Assembly: GCA_934402055.1 (NCBI GenBank)
Contig: CAKRTC010000031.1
Span: forward strand, 1-22,935
Reading direction: 5' to 3'
DNA: 22,935 bases
Source of the DNA: an uncultured Lachnospiraceae bacterium
GTDB taxonomy: Bacteria; Bacillota; Clostridia; Lachnospirales; Lachnospiraceae
Part shown: positions 22,721 to 22,935 of the stretch, piece after piece
Layout: each line of letters begins with the position of its first letter
How positions within the stretch are numbered: the stretch's first letter is position 1
Program-made: the position numbers and the translations under genes
The notes under the pieces: model-generated
What the model saw: the letters and a program-made list of their open reading frames with translations, nothing else
Databases searched by the model: none
What the model was told of the DNA's origin: nothing

Positions 22721-22822
22721 AACCCCTGCGTTTTGAGTACGCAAGCTTCAAGATGAAAAGGAATTAAGAGATCCTTGTCTGTCTTTAGTAAAGCTGTATG
22801 TCTGAAACGCATGGGTTTTATT
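22721..22822 (+). ncRNA. Candidate structured 3' element after the sugar transferase
   Basis: AACCCCTGCGTTT (22721-22733) pairs with AAACGCATGGGTT (22805-22817), 12 of 13 positions, with TTATT after the 3' arm. The 71-nt interior has AAGGA/TCCTT (22758-22762/22772-22776) and CTTTAGTAAAG (22783-22793). GCGT/ACGC (22728-22731/22739-22742) offers an alternative to the outer stem. It may be an elaborate terminator for the polysaccharide operon or a small RNA; no family recognised. Confidence 0.4.
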
Positions 22823-22935
22823 ATCGATTAAAGCCGGACTGCAGTCGTAAAGCGGCAGCCTGCTGACGCGAAGACGACTATAGGACGGCCAAACGAAAAT
22901 GAGCACAAAGCTTCGGTAGAAGCGGGTGCGAATTT
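22821..22935 (-). mobile_element. MITE-like palindromic repeat, inverted copy cut by window end
   Basis: Begins with the same terminal sequence TTATCGATTAA (22821-22831) and is the reverse complement of 19744-19859. About four substitutions occur outside the central hairpin. Within the hairpin the sequence differs almost wholly (22845-22869), while the AGTCGT/ACGACT base of the stem is kept. By comparison with the complete copy, about 50 bp should lie beyond the window end. Confidence 0.7.

Overview
The window reads as a chromosomal segment of an anaerobic Firmicute, most likely Lachnospiraceae (Butyrivibrio/Roseburia/Lachnospira-like). This rests on moderate GC with AT-rich intergenic DNA, strong AGGAGG-type ribosome sites, small MITE-like palindromes, and gene types common in that family (DctPQM TRAP transporter, HI0933-type flavoprotein, RlmB with a charged tail, YjbR-MGMT fusion). 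The placement is inference; there is no rRNA or marker gene to fix it.

Layout: (1) 1-3669 holds a YfcC-family carrier and an M20 aminoacyl-histidine dipeptidase (PepD), suggesting peptide or amino-acid uptake and use; a foldable leader lies between them. (2) 3680-10680 is a regulated catabolic locus. A PrpR_N/AAA+/Fis-HTH regulator (minus strand) is divergent from dctP-dctQ-dctM and a COG4091/DRL-like oxidoreductase with a C-terminal SAF domain. The 376-bp divergent region carries three TGTAAA-N5-TTTACA-type dyads, which resemble TyrR boxes, and the regulator lacks the sigma-54 contact loop as TyrR does. (3) 10690-11940 is an orphan PTS EIIC with a clear promoter and terminator. (4) 11950-13305 is a higBA toxin-antitoxin pair with a perfect palindromic operator inside its promoter, followed at once by a YjbR-MGMT fusion whose active site reads PCFR instead of PCHR. 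(5) 13459-13762 is tRNA-Thr(UGU) with promoter, terminator and two further hairpins.

(6) 13829-16972 (minus) is a 1047-residue MscS-type channel preceded by two large extracytoplasmic sensor-like modules, divergent from an HI0933-type FAD protein and rlmB. (7) 19692-22935 is a two-gene polysaccharide module (GT4 glycosyltransferase and polyprenyl-phosphate sugar transferase, overlapping ATGA) bracketed by two inverted copies of a MITE-like repeat whose ends are TTATCGATTAA.

The strongest candidates for something undescribed are the TRAP/SAF-oxidoreductase locus with its TyrR-like regulator and dyads, the sensor-MscS fusion, and several structured non-coding elements (2004-2100, 3680-3787, 22721-22817). 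No CRISPR array, prophage or complete IS was seen.
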